Part shown: positions 24,877 to 33,733 of the stretch, one piece after another | Layout: each line of letters begins with the position of its first letter | How positions within the stretch are numbered: position 1 is the stretch's first letter | Position numbers and translations under genes: made by a program | Assembly (NCBI GenBank): GCA_030427905.1 | Contig: JAUICL010000002.1 | Location: 372,001-436,000 of the forward strand | Length of the DNA stretch: 64,000 bases | From: Bacteroidia bacterium | Lineage (GTDB): Bacteria; Bacteroidota; Bacteroidia; Flavobacteriales_D; Cryomorphaceae | Direction: 5' to 3' | Notes under the pieces: generated by a model | Seen by the model: the letters and a program-made list of their open reading frames with translations, nothing else | What the model was told of the DNA's origin: nothing | The model's database searches: none

Positions 24877-24903
24877 ATATAATTGATATATCAACTATAT
24901 TTG
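24877..24903. promoter_or_regulatory. MarR-type operator overlapping a -7 box
   Basis: A near-perfect 24-bp palindrome (ATATAATTGATATATCAA then CTATAT) at 24877-24900 sits between the divergent genes. The plus-strand -7 box TATATTTG (24896-24903) overlaps its right arm, so a bound repressor would block transcription of the decarboxylase. Confidence 0.8.
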
Positions 24904-24938
24904 CAGCCTAATTTGGATTGACCCTTTTAAATACGACT

Positions 24939-26168
24939 ATGGACTTTAAGATTTGGCGAAAACTTTCGCAGAACGAGATTCAGCAACGCGTCTTCGGTGC
25001 CATCGACCAAAACGTGAACTACGAGAACGAAAATGTGCTCGGAATTCCAGCTTCTTATCTCGACGACAAAGTTTTTAACCAAGACGTTTCCTTTTTGAAG
25101 GAAGCCCCATTTATCTCTACTTTGGTGAAGAACCCAAACCATATTGGGTGCCATACTCAAGGAAAGTCGGAGTCGTTTTTTAGAGGTACGCAGGAGATTG
25201 AAAAGGAGCTGATGGAGCTTATTGCGGTAGACATTCTCAAAGCCGAGCCAAAGTCTACCGATGGTTACGTAGCTTCTGGGGGAACGGAAGCCAATATTCA
25301 GGCTATCTGGATTTACCGGAATTACTTCATGCGAGAGAAGGGTGCTTCGCCATCAGAAATTGCGATACTATGTAGCGAAGACAGTCACTACTCGATGGAT
25401 AAAGCAGGCGATCTTCTAGGGATTTCAACCATTAAGGTTGCTGTGGATGAAAAGGACAGAAGTATTTCGAAAGCTGCTGTATCGGCTGCAATCACCGCTG
25501 ACCGTGAATCGGGAATGAAATACTTCATTGTCGTAGCCAATATGATGACCACCATGTACGGGTCAGTTGATGAGATTTCAGCCTACACCGATTCCCTGAT
25601 CGAGAATGAAGTTGAGTTCAAACTCCATGTCGATGGGGCTTACGGTGGTTTTTACTATCCATTTTCCAATCGTGACACCGATTTGAACTTGAGCAATAAG
25701 CACGTATCATCTGTTACGCTCGATGCTCACAAGATGGCCCAAGCGCCTTATGGAACGGGAATATTCGTGGCCCGCAAGGGGCTGCTCCAATACGCCACTA
25801 CCGACTCGGCTAGCTATGTAGAAGGGGCGGACTGTACATTGATTGGGAGTAGATCAGGTGCCAATGCCATTGCCGTTTGGATGATTCTTCAGAAGAACGG
25901 TCCATTTGGGTGGATGGAAAAAGTCTTTATTCTTCAAAAGCGTACGCAATGGCTCTGTGATGAATTGAATAGACTCGGAGCACGGTTTTTTAGAGATCCA
26001 AATTCGAACATTGTGACCATCGAAGCGGAGTATGTTTCTAATAAAACTGTAGAAAAATTCGGACTTGTTCCCGACAACCACCACGCGCCAAACTGCTATA
26101 AAGTTGTGGTGATGGATCACGTCACTATCGAGAAGCTACAGCTACTTTTAGCCGATTTAAGCCGGTAG
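24939..26168 (+). CDS. PLP-dependent group II decarboxylase family protein
   Basis: About 409 residues from the ATG at 24939. Fold type I features: SGGTEANIQAIW (about 114-125), the HVDGAYGG aspartate region, and the Schiff-base lysine K265 in DAHKMAQAPYG. The pattern is that of the pyridoxal-dependent decarboxylase group (aromatic amino acid or glutamate decarboxylase relatives). Substrate cannot be told from sequence alone. It is divergent from the MarR gene and controlled from the shared operator region. Confidence 0.85.
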   Translation: MDFKIWRKLSQNEIQQRVFGAIDQNVNYENENVLGIPASYLDDKVFNQDVSFLKEAPFISTLVKNPNHIGCHTQGKSESFFRGTQEIEKELMELIAVDILKAEPKSTDGYVASGGTEANIQAIWIYRNYFMREKGASPSEIAILCSEDSHYSMDKAGDLLGISTIKVAVDEKDRSISKAAVSAAITADRESGMKYFIVVANMMTTMYGSVDEISAYTDSLIENEVEFKLHVDGAYGGFYYPFSNRDTDLNLSNKHVSSVTLDAHKMAQAPYGTGIFVARKGLLQYATTDSASYVEGADCTLIGSRSGANAIAVWMILQKNGPFGWMEKVFILQKRTQWLCDELNRLGARFFRDPNSNIVTIEAEYVSNKTVEKFGLVPDNHHAPNCYKVVVMDHVTIEKLQLLLADLSR

Positions 26169-26366
26169 GCTAGGATTCCTACCGATCGGTATATTTAAGT
26201 TATTAACAATGCATCATTTCGATTAGCCACCGAATTTGATCGCTCAATACAATTTTTTGTCGTTGAATTGAAGCGCTTCCAATGGTGTGGTTTGCACTGT
26301 TCATAAGTGCATTAGGTCAATTTGATTCCTTTTTTCATTTTTAAAAGGTCTCAAAGTGTAAGTGCC

Positions 26367-26861
26367 ATGCAATTTCTCCCATTAAACCTTCAGCAATGGT
26401 TGTTGATAACGTTTCTCGTATTCACAGCTAGTAGTCTGAAAGCGCAATTATTCATTAAAGGTGATCTATTTTCCGAAGGACCTGTCAGGGCTTCGTTCAA
26501 AATGAATAAAGATACCACCACCTATTTCATGTATCTCGAAGCCAAGAAAAAGACACAGCGCAACGGAATGGAAGTCCACCAGACCAAGTACGAGCTCCCT
26601 TGGGATATTCAAAGAGGGGATGATTACACGATTAGCTTTACCGATGGAACGGTCGAGAAAGTGATCTTTGTACAAGGTGCTGTACCTGAGAATGTAATCC
26701 CTAAGCAAAAGTTTATCATCGATATCGATTTGACTAATAGTCGCAATGCCGATGTCATGCTAGTTGTTTTCTATTCAATGGATTTGCGTGAATACACTGC
26801 CCTTCCGTACACAGAGCTCGAAGAAATCAAGCGACAAAGCGCCGATCCGACGATTTGGTAG
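26367..26861 (+). CDS. hypothetical exported protein
   Basis: About 164 residues from the ATG at 26367, chosen because it yields a signal peptide (LQQWLLITFLVFTASSLKAQ). The mature part is strand-rich with KYELPWDIQRGDDYTISF and FIIDIDLTNSRNADVM, perhaps an immunoglobulin-like fold. Not recognised. The following 266 bases to the AraC gene hold no supported feature. Confidence 0.55.
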   Translation: MQFLPLNLQQWLLITFLVFTASSLKAQLFIKGDLFSEGPVRASFKMNKDTTTYFMYLEAKKKTQRNGMEVHQTKYELPWDIQRGDDYTISFTDGTVEKVIFVQGAVPENVIPKQKFIIDIDLTNSRNADVMLVVFYSMDLREYTALPYTELEEIKRQSADPTIW

Positions 26862-27127
26862 AGTTTTAGGGGCTGCTACAGATTTGCTTCCTTATGAGTC
26901 TGGATTAAGAACTCTGGGAATGACAAAGAACTTTTTGTCCTTATACAAAAGGAAAGCGGTCCAGATTCAATTATTGAGTCGAAAAAGAATGGAAACATCT
27001 TTCAATGGATAATGACTGAGAACGACTTTAATTCGAGCAAAACATATCGCAGCCTTTCCATCACTTTGTCGTAATTCTTACACACTAATTTCTCAGGGAA
27101 AGTGATATTTGATCTTCAATTTGAAGC

Positions 27128-27976
27128 ATGGAATACCGATACAAGGACATTCACTCAGATGCAGTATTTAGTATAAGTACCAATCTTTTTGAAGATCTAC
27201 CTGCGCTTGAATCAAGTCGAGGGCTCATAGCTTTTCTTTGGAATAGGGAAACCTGTCCTGTCGAAATAGAGATTGACGGTGTTCGAAAAACCTTGCTCGA
27301 AAATGAAATTTCGACCATAACCTACTTTCATAAAATTGCCTTCCCCAGTACGAATACACCATTGACCGCCCTTCTCTTCAACCGAGCGTTTTATTGCATC
27401 GCCGATCACGATGAAGAAGTGGGGTGCAACGGTCTTTTGTTTTTTGGTGCGCACGACATTCCTATCATCAGGGTGGAAGGAGAAAACGCCCGTAGGCTGA
27501 ATGTGCTGTGGGGTATTTTTTTAGATGAATTTGGAACCCGAGATTCTATCCAAGGCGATATGCTTCAAATGTTGTTGAAGCGGTTTATTCTTCTCGTAAC
27601 CCGCATGGCCAAGGACCAATCACAGGTGCAAACCATGACCGAGAAACAGCTCAACTTATACCGCGAGTACAACCTTCTTGTCGATCGCCATTTTAAGGAG
27701 AAGAAGCGTGTGAAGGAATACGCTGATTTGCTCTTTAAATCCCCGAAGTCACTCACCAATCTGTTTGCCAAGCACGGCTTGGAGTCACCGAGCGAAATCA
27801 TCCAAAAGCGCGTCGTGCTAGAAGCAAACCGATTGATCAAGTACAGTGAAATGCAAAATCAAGAAATAGCTTTTGAGCTGGGGTTTGAAGATCCATCTCA
27901 CTTCAGTCGCTACTACAAGAAGGTGCAAGGGTACAGTCCAAATGAGTTCAGATCTAAGTTGAAAACTGCGGTTTAG
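27128..27976 (+). CDS. AraC-family transcriptional regulator
   Basis: A 282-residue protein with an N-terminal cupin-like sensing region and a C-terminal pair of helix-turn-helix motifs. The signature around residues 245-270 is IAFELGFEDPSHFSRYYKKVQGYSPNEFR (key GF.D.SHFSR.FK and P..FR). It lies about 100 bases upstream of the AhpD-like gene in the same direction and may control it; that link is positional. Confidence 0.92.
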   Translation: MEYRYKDIHSDAVFSISTNLFEDLPALESSRGLIAFLWNRETCPVEIEIDGVRKTLLENEISTITYFHKIAFPSTNTPLTALLFNRAFYCIADHDEEVGCNGLLFFGAHDIPIIRVEGENARRLNVLWGIFLDEFGTRDSIQGDMLQMLLKRFILLVTRMAKDQSQVQTMTEKQLNLYREYNLLVDRHFKEKKRVKEYADLLFKSPKSLTNLFAKHGLESPSEIIQKRVVLEANRLIKYSEMQNQEIAFELGFEDPSHFSRYYKKVQGYSPNEFRSKLKTAV

Positions 27977-28077
27977 GGAAATTTGTACCAGCGCTCGGGA
28001 AAATCGTGCTAGCCTCTGGGGGCCATCTCACCCCACCTTTGTGTTGAAATTAATTCTCACACTAAAAACACAAAATA

Positions 28078-28626
28078 ATGAGCACATTTAATGTCCCAAC
28101 AAAAGCAGAAGTAAGCCCAAACAACCAGGCCATTTTCGAGAACCTTGAATCGAAACTCGGTTTTGTTCCAAACCTTTACGCCTACTTCGCAAAAAGCGAA
28201 ACGGCGCTAGCCGATTACTTAGCCCTTCAAAACCGCAAGTCGACATTGAAGGCCAAAGAACGCGAAGTGATCAATCTCGTGGTGAGCGAAGTGAACGGGT
28301 GTCAATATTGTCTTTCGGCCCACACCGCTATTGGTAAGATGAACGGATTCACCGACGAACAAATCTTGGAAATTCGTTCTGGGAGCGCTGGTTTTGATAC
28401 AAAACTTGATGCCCTAGCTAAGTTTGCAAAAGCTGTAACGCTAAATCGTGGTAAAGCTTCAGAAGCTCAGCGAGATGCGTTGATCGAAGCAGGGTATGAC
28501 GAAGCAGCCTTAATCGACGCAGTGATCGTGATTGGCGATAAAATTGTATCCAACTACATCCACAATCTCACTCAATTCGAAATCGATTTTCCGCTGGCTC
28601 AGTCTCTTGAGTTGGCCAATGCCTAA
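28078..28626 (+). CDS. carboxymuconolactone decarboxylase family peroxidase-like protein (AhpD-type)
   Basis: A 182-residue protein with the CxxC-containing AhpD core CQYCLSAH (C75, C78, H82), preceded by a conserved REVINLVVSEVNG helix. Family members of this type reduce peroxides through a thiol relay or act as alkylhydroperoxidase partners. A CTCACCCCACCTTTGT string at 28028-28043, shared with the ssb upstream region, may hold its -7 box. A strong terminator follows. Confidence 0.88.
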   Translation: MSTFNVPTKAEVSPNNQAIFENLESKLGFVPNLYAYFAKSETALADYLALQNRKSTLKAKEREVINLVVSEVNGCQYCLSAHTAIGKMNGFTDEQILEIRSGSAGFDTKLDALAKFAKAVTLNRGKASEAQRDALIEAGYDEAALIDAVIVIGDKIVSNYIHNLTQFEIDFPLAQSLELANA

Positions 28627-28651
28627 GAAGTTTGAATTAGATTGGTTGAAT

Positions 28652-28700
28652 GCCCCGAAATCGCCCGATGCATATTGCACTGGGTGATTCGGGGCTTTTT
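28652..28700 (+). terminator. intrinsic terminator after the AhpD-type gene
   Basis: GCCCCGAA with an inner CCC pairs with GGG and TTCGGGGC around a loop containing GATGCATATTGCA, followed by TTTTT. Confidence 0.88.
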
Positions 28701-28795
28701 GATTGTGGTCTCTATGGCAGAAGGGGGATTTACTTTTTGAAATGAGTACATCTCCTTTTGCTTTTTTAGCTTTGAGACTTTTTCGATAAACCAGT

Positions 28796-29377
28796 TTGGG
28801 AAAGATCAAAGACAAACTCGCCGAGTACTACCGATTGCTCAAAACATACGGATTCAAACCAGAATATGGGGCGAAGGTGTTTTGCATTGGCTACAATAAA
28901 ACGGGAACCACCTCGGTGGGAAAGTCTTTTGAAATGCTCGGCTTGCGAAATACTTCCTTCAATGAAATAGTTTGGCGGAAGTGGTATAAAAAGGGGAAAA
29001 TAGAGCGTGTGCTCGATTACACGGCCAGGTTTGACTCCACTGATGATTTGCCTTGGCTCAAAGCCGACTTTATCCCAACACTCGATCAGCGCTTTCCCAA
29101 TAGCAAGTTCGTTTATCTCTACCGCGACGAAGAAGCCTGGAAGAAGTCGATGGCCACCTGGGCTGAAAAAGCTGGAAAGGGAATTGTAGATGCCGAGAAA
29201 GAGTGGGAGGGCTACCTTGCACATCAGCGATTTGTCGAGTCTTATTTTCGTGATTTTCCGACCAATAGGTTCTTAAAAATCAGTGTCAAGGATCCCAAAG
29301 GATTGAAAAAATTAGGTGCATTTCTAGGCATAGAAGCCCCACAAGATCATTTTCCGGTGTATAATAAAATGAGCTAA
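28796..29377 (+). CDS. sulfotransferase family protein
   Basis: A 193-residue protein starting with TTG at 28796; no ATG is available before the family motif and a stop lies nine bases upstream. The PAPS-binding loop is YNKTGTTSVG (about 33-42), close to the GxxKTGTTS form of the Sulfotransfer_4 group, and VYLYRDEEAW matches the 3'-phosphate-binding strand. It would transfer sulfate from PAPS to an unknown acceptor. It is cytoplasmic and isolated. Confidence 0.78.
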   Translation: MGKIKDKLAEYYRLLKTYGFKPEYGAKVFCIGYNKTGTTSVGKSFEMLGLRNTSFNEIVWRKWYKKGKIERVLDYTARFDSTDDLPWLKADFIPTLDQRFPNSKFVYLYRDEEAWKKSMATWAEKAGKGIVDAEKEWEGYLAHQRFVESYFRDFPTNRFLKISVKDPKGLKKLGAFLGIEAPQDHFPVYNKMS

Positions 29378-29492
29378 GTGTTTGTTAGACAGTGTGGTGG
29401 ATTGAGTCTTCCAGTGAGCGCTTTACAAGTTGCTCAATTTCTTCTGATTAATCTGGATTAGCCACTTGAATAGCAGGGTATAAAATCCTAAC

Positions 29493-30020
29493 TTGGTTGC
29501 AGCGAACCGATCATTATTAACCAAAGTGTATAAGTCATTTAAAGGCCGTTCTTGGCTCTTTAGTATTTCATTTGCTCTAATCTCTGGATCCCTTTCGGCT
29601 CAGTCTGCCATAACAGCAGCTGGTGGAGATGCCATAGGCGAAGGTGGCACGTTGAGCTACTCGGTAGGCCAAGTAGTCTATACCACCATCTTATCGGAGT
29701 ATGGAAATGTCTGCCAGGGTGTTCAACAGAGCTATGAGATCATTCCCTTAAGCACTTCTACCAATGACGAAAGTGAACTTTTCGCTGTGCTATATCCTAA
29801 TCCTTCTTCTGGAGATGTTTCCCTCTCATGGAATCGCCAACCGGAAGAAATCCACGACCTGAGAGTTGTTTCGGCTCAGGGTCGCGAAATGTATCAATCA
29901 AAGCTATCGAATCAATTATCGCAGCTACCGCTGGGTGACTTGGCTTCAGGGGTGTACTTCGTGTACATCTATAGTGAAGACAAGCTCATGCAGTCTTTTA
30001 AATTTATCAAACAGCGATAA
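29493..30020 (+). CDS. secreted T9SS cargo protein
   Basis: A 175-residue protein beginning with TTG at 29493. A signal peptide is visible (SWLFSISFALISGSLSAQ), then a short domain with GGTLSYSVGQVVYTTI and a C-terminal type A sorting domain (YPNPSSGDVSLSW, LASGVYFVYIY, FKFIKQR). It would be exported by the type IX system and attached to or released from the cell surface. It is followed after two bases by a second exported protein, so they form one unit. Confidence 0.85.
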   Translation: MVAANRSLLTKVYKSFKGRSWLFSISFALISGSLSAQSAITAAGGDAIGEGGTLSYSVGQVVYTTILSEYGNVCQGVQQSYEIIPLSTSTNDESELFAVLYPNPSSGDVSLSWNRQPEEIHDLRVVSAQGREMYQSKLSNQLSQLPLGDLASGVYFVYIYSEDKLMQSFKFIKQR

Positions 30021-30022
30021 TT

Positions 30023-30922
30023 GTGACTAAAATTTTACGCCTATTACTAATTAGTATTCTCTGTATTCCTTTTAATCTCAGCGCCCAGACTCCACAAAAG
30101 ATGAGTTATCAATTCGTGGCCCGAGATAGTAACGGTCAGTTGATTGTAGAATCTGCTTTGGGGGTGCGCGTGTCTATCTTGCAGGGTAGTATTACTGGAG
30201 AAGCCGTTTACGTCGAGACCCATACTGTGGAGACCAATATCAACGGTGCAGGCAGCATCGGTATTGGCCTAGGTGCAGCTAGTACGGGAGTCTTTTCTGG
30301 AATAAACTGGTCGCAAGGGCCTTTCTTTATTCAGACTGAAATCGATCCCGAAGGTGGCACGGACTATTCGATCTCCGGAGTTAGCGAAATGATGAGCGTA
30401 CCTTACGCGCTTTACGCTCGCAATGGTTTCTTCCATAAAATCGGTGATATCGCCGAAGGTGGAATCATCTTCTCGCTTTGGAAAGATGCCGATGGGGTAG
30501 AACACGGTCTCGTAGCTTCGCTCGATAATCTGAGCAATGGCGAAACTTGGGGGCCCTTGTATGAAGACACCCAAGCATTCGATGCAGCTTATGGTGCTCA
30601 AAACGATGGGTCGGTAGCCGCAGGGAGTATTTGTGAATCCTATACCTATACCGACGACATGGGAGTCACCTACGACGATTATTACCTTCCGGCTGTTTGG
30701 GAACTCTCGGCTCTCGCTCGTCAGGCTTACATTATAAATGCTGTACTCGACACAGATTCGGATCCAAATACAAATGGATTTCCAGGGGGGATCAACTCCT
30801 ACTACTGGAGCTCCACCGAGGTGAGCGGTTCATTTGCTTGGTTCGTGCAGTTTGGATCGAATATCGCCAACTCCAACTTCAAAGACTTGAGTTATAAAGT
30901 AAGGGCAGTCCGCCGATTTTAG
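30023..30922 (+). CDS. exported FISUMP/DUF1566-like domain protein
   Basis: A 299-residue protein starting at GTG 30023. It has a signal peptide (ILRLLLISILCIPFNLSAQ), an Ig-like segment common in Bacteroidota (PQKMSYQFVARDSNGQLI ... VPYALYA), and a C-terminal DUF1566-like domain with the WELSALA and YYWSSTEVSGSFAW motifs and a final KVRAVRRF. It is probably a surface-exposed protein of the T9SS-exported type, although no sorting domain is present. Coupled to the previous gene. Confidence 0.78.
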   Translation: MTKILRLLLISILCIPFNLSAQTPQKMSYQFVARDSNGQLIVESALGVRVSILQGSITGEAVYVETHTVETNINGAGSIGIGLGAASTGVFSGINWSQGPFFIQTEIDPEGGTDYSISGVSEMMSVPYALYARNGFFHKIGDIAEGGIIFSLWKDADGVEHGLVASLDNLSNGETWGPLYEDTQAFDAAYGAQNDGSVAAGSICESYTYTDDMGVTYDDYYLPAVWELSALARQAYIINAVLDTDSDPNTNGFPGGINSYYWSSTEVSGSFAWFVQFGSNIANSNFKDLSYKVRAVRRF

Positions 30923-30924
30923 AC

Positions 30925-31377
30925 TTACTCTACCGATGTTTTTTCGATCATCTTGTGGTAGTCGAGATACATGGGTAATGCCGCCGATCCATACCAGGGT
31001 GTCATTTCCACTTCGAAAACGCCGTGTTTGATTGTAGGATCTTCCGACATCCACTCCATAGCTTCTTCGGTACTACCGACGTCTAAAATGAACAAGCCGC
31101 GGTACATTCTGTCGTTTTCGCCATAGGGGCCTGCTACCACCAGTTTACCGGCGTCTACCATTTTTCCAATATTTTCGAAATGGCCACGAAACATCCAGTC
31201 GAGGGAGTCTTTGTCGGTTATTTGATTTGGACCTGTTTTGAGGATCACGAAAGTGTAATTCTTCATCCCGTAATCATCCGCTCCTAAAGAATCAGCTAGA
31301 GCCTTGTCATAATCAGGGTTTTGCCCAAGACAGGTACTCGATGCCATAATCAGAATGCTGAGTATTCTTAATGTCAT
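30925..31377 (-). CDS. exported YciI-like protein
   Basis: About 150 residues from the ATG at 31377, which gives a signal peptide (MTLRILSILIMASSTCLG). The mature part resembles YciI: YTFVILKTGPN, then HFENIGKMVDAGKLVVAGPYGEND and ILDVGSTEEAMEWMSEDPTI. YciI proteins are small ferredoxin-like dimers of uncertain activity with a conserved His (here H105-equivalent in RGHFEN). A version with a signal peptide suggests a periplasmic role. It stops two bases from the convergent FISUMP-like gene. Confidence 0.8.
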   Translation of the reverse strand: MTLRILSILIMASSTCLGQNPDYDKALADSLGADDYGMKNYTFVILKTGPNQITDKDSLDWMFRGHFENIGKMVDAGKLVVAGPYGENDRMYRGLFILDVGSTEEAMEWMSEDPTIKHGVFEVEMTPWYGSAALPMYLDYHKMIEKTSVE

Positions 31378-31452
31378 AGTTTGTTTATTTCTCCCAAGAT
31401 ACAATCATTTGGTAGATGGATTTTCGTCGTATAAATAGCAAAAAGAATTGAC

Positions 31453-31460
31453 TACCTTTG
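31453..31460 (+). promoter_or_regulatory. -7 box and long leader of the DEAD-box helicase gene
   Basis: TACCTTTG matches the Bacteroidota TAnnTTTG box. The leader to the ATG at 31563 is about 100 bases and contains a stem GGCATG/CATGCC (31488-31516), compatible with cold or translational control seen for this gene class. Regulation is inferred. Confidence 0.65.
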
Positions 31461-31562
31461 CGGCCACAAATACTTTATGGAACTTGGCATGGCGCTCGGT
31501 TCTAACTTCATGCCTAGGTCCAGACTTTTTTGGTGAAAGCGGCCTAATATAATCCCAACAGT

Positions 31563-33308
31563 ATGACAACATTTTCAGATGTAGGACTAAGTGCCGAATT
31601 AGTGCGCGCTGTCACCGATCTTGGTTACGAATCGCCAACACCAATTCAGGAAGAGACCCTGACATTCCTTGACGAATTACCAGAGTCTCTGATTGCCCTT
31701 TCTCAAACAGGTACAGGAAAGACGGCAGCCTTTGCGCTACCATTGCTACATCACCTCGACGTTTCAGAAAATCATGTGCAAGCGTTGGTTCTCTGTCCAA
31801 CGCGCGAGCTTTGCCTTCAGATTACAGACGACTTTAAGAACCTAGCCAAATACATGGACGGTACCCAAGTGACCGCTGTGTACGGTGGAGCGCCGCTTCA
31901 CATTCAAGCCAAATCGCTAAAGCGTGGTAGCCACATTGTAGTGGGTACTCCAGGGCGTGTGGTTGATATGATCAAGCGAAAAGCGCTGATCCTTGATGAG
32001 CTTCAGTGCTTTGTACTTGACGAAGCTGATGAGATGCTCAATATGGGTTTCAAAGATGACTTAGAATTCATCTTTCAGGCTACGAGAAAAGAAAAATCGA
32101 CTTGGTTGTTTTCAGCAACAATGCCTTCTAAGGTAGAGTCGATTGCGAAGAAGTACATGAAGAATGCGCACCGAATTGCTACAGCTCGTCGCAATGAAGG
32201 GGCTTCTTCGGTTGAGCACGAATATTACTTGGTGAAGCCAAACGATCGATTGGAAGCCTTGAAGCGCGTTCTTGATTCGATTCCAGATATCTACGGCGTG
32301 ATTTTTTGCCGTACCAGAGACGAGACGAATGTGCTCGCTTCTCAGCTTATGGGTATGGGCTATCCGGCTGAAGCGATCAATGGTTCACTGACACAGCAAC
32401 AGCGCGATCGGGTTATGGCGCGATTCCGCAAAAAACAAGTCACCCTGCTGGTTGCAACCGATGTTGCAGCTCGTGGAATCGATGTGGATGATCTAACACA
32501 CGTCGTAAACTACGCCGTACCAGATGATCCAGAAGTGTACGTACACCGTAGCGGACGTACTGGAAGAGCCGGTAAGAGCGGTATTTCTATCGCCATCATT
32601 ACACGTGGTGAGCTTTCTCGTTTGAAAGCCATCGAGAAGATGACCACGAAGAAATTTACGTACAAAAAGGTACCAAGCATCGTTGACATCGGACGTCTCG
32701 CGGTAATGAGCCAAGTGGAGAACTTCCTTGGAGCTGAGCTCAAAGGCGTTTCAATCAGCGGTTTGTTGACCGATGTGCACATGGCCCTGGAAGACATGAC
32801 CCGAGAAGAGCTTGTAGAGCAACTCACCAAGTGGCTTTACCAGAAAGCCGTACGCGATCGCTCAGATGATCGAGATCTAAATCTGGACCCTAAATCTACC
32901 CGAGATAAATCAAAATCAGGTGCTAAATCAGAGCGCCCAGGCAGAAGAATAGATCGAGAAAGAGATGAGCCAGGAAAGTTTGTCCGTTTAGATTTCAACC
33001 TTGGACGCAAACACCATATGAATCCAGCGCGTTTGATGGGTATCATCAATGAAGTAATGAGCAATTCTTCCATCAATTTTGGTCGCATTGACATCATGAC
33101 CCACGCTTCTTCTATCGATGTAGAAGCAAAACATGCCGCCGATGTAGTTGGTGCCATGAATGGAACCCAGTTTGGACACCAGCGCATCAAAGTTCAGAAA
33201 GGATCTGAAGCCCTTGGCACATTGTCGCGACCACCAAAACAAGGTCGCAAGCCGAAGCCTGGTGGACGTGGGAAAAAAGGTCCAGGGCGTCAGGGTAGAA
33301 GGCGTTAA
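31563..33308 (+). CDS. deaD: DEAD-box ATP-dependent RNA helicase
   Basis: A 581-residue helicase. Core motifs: Q motif and SQTGTGKT (48-55), PTREL, DEAD (153-156), SAT, then HRSGRTGRAG in domain 2. After the core there is a Lys/Arg-rich linker, a DbpA-like RNA-binding domain (LDFNLGRKHHMNPARLMGIINEVM, about 475-545) and a basic glycine-rich tail. This is the CsdA/DeaD layout; such proteins remodel RNA in ribosome assembly, especially in the cold. It is a single gene with its own promoter and long leader. Confidence 0.92.
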   Translation: MTTFSDVGLSAELVRAVTDLGYESPTPIQEETLTFLDELPESLIALSQTGTGKTAAFALPLLHHLDVSENHVQALVLCPTRELCLQITDDFKNLAKYMDGTQVTAVYGGAPLHIQAKSLKRGSHIVVGTPGRVVDMIKRKALILDELQCFVLDEADEMLNMGFKDDLEFIFQATRKEKSTWLFSATMPSKVESIAKKYMKNAHRIATARRNEGASSVEHEYYLVKPNDRLEALKRVLDSIPDIYGVIFCRTRDETNVLASQLMGMGYPAEAINGSLTQQQRDRVMARFRKKQVTLLVATDVAARGIDVDDLTHVVNYAVPDDPEVYVHRSGRTGRAGKSGISIAIITRGELSRLKAIEKMTTKKFTYKKVPSIVDIGRLAVMSQVENFLGAELKGVSISGLLTDVHMALEDMTREELVEQLTKWLYQKAVRDRSDDRDLNLDPKSTRDKSKSGAKSERPGRRIDRERDEPGKFVRLDFNLGRKHHMNPARLMGIINEVMSNSSINFGRIDIMTHASSIDVEAKHAADVVGAMNGTQFGHQRIKVQKGSEALGTLSRPPKQGRKPKPGGRGKKGPGRQGRRR

Positions 33309-33397
33309 GCTTCTAACTTAGATTTGTTAATATTCGCTAAAATCAGTTCCGCTTTGGCTCATTCCAGTTTTTAGCTTTGGGCCAAATAAATACGATT

Positions 33398-33646
33398 ATG
33401 AAAACGACTTACGCGATTATTACAGCTCTTGCTCTAGGACTAGCAAGCTGCGGTGGTGGAGAAGCCCCTGCAACCGATTCTACAGAAACTCATGAAGGAC
33501 ATGATCACGATTCACATGAAGGACACGATCATGGTTCTGAAGAAGTGGAAGTAGAAGAAGTATCAATGGAAGAAGCTGAAGAGATGATGACTGATACAGT
33601 GGAAGCTGCCATTGAAGAAATGGAAGAAGCTGTAAAATCTCACTAA
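33398..33646 (+). CDS. small His-rich acidic lipoprotein
   Basis: About 82 residues from the ATG at 33398, chosen for the lipoprotein signal (AIITALALGLASC, lipid Cys ~17). The mature chain has HEGHDHDSHEGHDHGSEE, a tandem histidine cluster likely to bind metal, followed by a long run of Glu-rich helix. No known family. The next gene, after a terminator, encodes a larger lipoprotein with the same HEGHDHG cluster. Confidence 0.65.
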   Translation: MKTTYAIITALALGLASCGGGEAPATDSTETHEGHDHDSHEGHDHGSEEVEVEEVSMEEAEEMMTDTVEAAIEEMEEAVKSH

Positions 33647-33670
33647 TCGACATGCATATTAAAACTAAAA

Positions 33671-33697
33671 GGCCTTCAACGAATTGAAGGCCTTTTT
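33671..33697 (+). terminator. intrinsic terminator
   Basis: A perfect 9-bp stem (GGCCTTCAA/TTGAAGGCC) followed by TTTTTT. It separates the two His-rich lipoprotein genes. Confidence 0.92.
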
Positions 33698-33733
33698 TAT
33701 TCTACTTTTATTTACCAATCAATTAGGAAGAAC

